64,000 nt of DNA from Agrobacterium salinitolerans. GTDB lineage: Bacteria > Pseudomonadota > Alphaproteobacteria > Rhizobiales > Rhizobiaceae. This document shows positions 63,391 to 64,000 of this stretch, piece by piece. Under the pieces are notes generated by a model. It did not search any database. It was not told where the DNA came from and saw only the letters and a program-made list of their open reading frames with translations. Position numbers and translations under genes: made by a program. Location of the stretch: contig NZ_MRDH01000006.1 in the NCBI RefSeq assembly GCF_002008225.1, forward strand, positions 744,001 through 808,000. The letters are read 5' to 3'. Position 1 is the first letter of the stretch. Each line of letters opens with the position of its first letter.

Positions 63391-64000
63391 CTAAGCCTGC
63401 ACGGCCCTGTTGAGCGCAGGCGCCGCCACTCGGCCTTCCAGCGCCTTCAGCGCCGCCTGCACGAAACCGTCGCGGGCGGCGTTTTCGTTGAGGCCACGCG
63501 GATCGTAGACATGCCGGTTGAGAAAATGAGCGGTGAGGCGGAAAGCCGCCGCAAGGCTGTCAGGATCGGCCGCCTTCGACTGGCCTTCGCTCAAGAAAGC
63601 CGGAAGCGACAGCATCCGCTCCGCATAGGGCGCACCTGCCGTGCGGCAAACCGCCCTGCCCGTTTTCGGCGATACATAGATGAGATCGGTGCGCAGCCCC
63701 GTCGCCGCACATTCGGTAAGATCGAGCCCGAAACCGAGCTCGTTCAGCACCGCCAGTTCGAAACGCACGAACAATTCCCCGGCATCGACGGGGTCATGCA
63801 GATTATCGAGAATGATATCCAGCGCCTGATAGAGATGCGGGTGCGGATCGCGCTCCGGCAGAAGCCTGAGCAATGCGCCCATGGCCTGCACGCCATAAAC
63901 GGCGGTCGCCGTTTCCATCAGCTGTGCTGCGCGCAATTGCAGCGGCTCGATGCGGAACTCGCCCAGATGATCGTGAAGGCGCGCCCGCCAGATGACATCC
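63391..64000 (-). CDS. recO: DNA repair protein RecO (N-terminal part outside window)
   Basis: The frame runs off the window end, so about 202 C-terminal residues are visible. RecO anneals complementary strands and helps load RecA in the RecFOR pathway. Support comes from [17 protein letters not shown] at the window edge, followed by the helical C-terminal domain with [25 protein letters not shown] and [23 protein letters not shown], typical of RecO. It is convergent with the MFS gene, with one base between the two stops. Confidence 0.93.
   Translation of the reverse strand, partial: DVIWRARLHDHLGEFRIEPLQLRAAQLMETATAVYGVQAMGALLRLLPERDPHPHLYQALDIILDNLHDPVDAGELFVRFELAVLNELGFGLDLTECAATGLRTDLIYVSPKTGRAVCRTAGAPYAERMLSLPAFLSEGQSKAADPDSLAAAFRLTAHFLNRHVYDPRGLNENAARDGFVQAALKALEGRVAAPALNRAVQA

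Overview
The window is a gene-dense, high-GC segment of an alphaproteobacterial chromosome. Gene content and order point to Rhizobiaceae, most likely Agrobacterium: lptD-surA-pdxA-rsmA, gmk-yicC-mltG-fabF-acpP-fabG-fabD, rpsF-rpsR-DUF2232-rplI-dnaB, alr-radA-cvpA-purF-cysS, psd-pssA and finally recO. Protein signatures agree, for example a basic/acidic S6 tail, an Atm1-type ABC exporter and a DUF2339 protein. Extragenic palindromic repeats of the kind common in rhizobia also fit. The assignment rests on pattern recognition; no database search was run. No rRNA, tRNA, CRISPR array, prophage or insertion sequence was seen.

Layout. 1-5.2 kb (+): end of lptD, surA, pdxA, rsmA (outer-membrane assembly, vitamin B6, rRNA methylation) and a small alpha/beta hydrolase. 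5.2-12.3 kb (-): gmk, yicC, mltG and the fatty-acid genes fabF, acpP, fabG, fabD. 12.5-16.3 kb (+): a Tas-like aldo/keto reductase and the ribosomal operon rpsF-rpsR-DUF2232-rplI, with a strong terminator. 16.4-19.6 kb (-): a MarR-controlled EmrAB-type efflux pair. 19.9-31.6 kb: dnaB, an AzlCD exporter with its AraC-type regulator, alr, a ParDE-like toxin-antitoxin pair wedged before radA, then cvpA, purF, an SDR enzyme and cysS.

31.6-45.6 kb: a long perfect palindrome, a DUF559 nuclease-like gene, three tandem GFA-family zinc proteins translationally coupled to a proline iminopeptidase, rarD, a LOG-family protein, a LysM protein, an Atm1-like exporter, psd-pssA, a 43-residue small protein, a REC-REC-GGDEF protein, an SRAP protein and a YnfA protein. 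45.8-64 kb: a Nudix hydrolase, unknown exported proteins, a YgfZ/HD/tyrosine-phosphatase run, an MscS channel, zinT with a Zur-like box, and a NitT/TauT-type ABC importer. Divergent from the importer is a gene fusing ring-cleavage-dioxygenase-like and esterase-like domains. DUF2339, HD, MOSC, methyltransferase and MFS genes follow, and the window closes inside recO.

Most genes are housekeeping. The points most worth a second look are: (1) an identical 16-nt motif upstream of both azlC and its AraC regulator; (2) three copies of a 12-mer operator-like motif between the ABC importer and the dioxygenase-esterase fusion; (3) the fusion itself; (4) the GFA triplication; (5) a diguanylate cyclase whose first receiver lacks its phosphoacceptor; (6) a leader structure that would occlude the rpsF ribosome-binding site; and (7) three families of palindromic repeats, one copy of which lies inside the ABC operon. 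I did not find a convincing wholly new multi-gene system.
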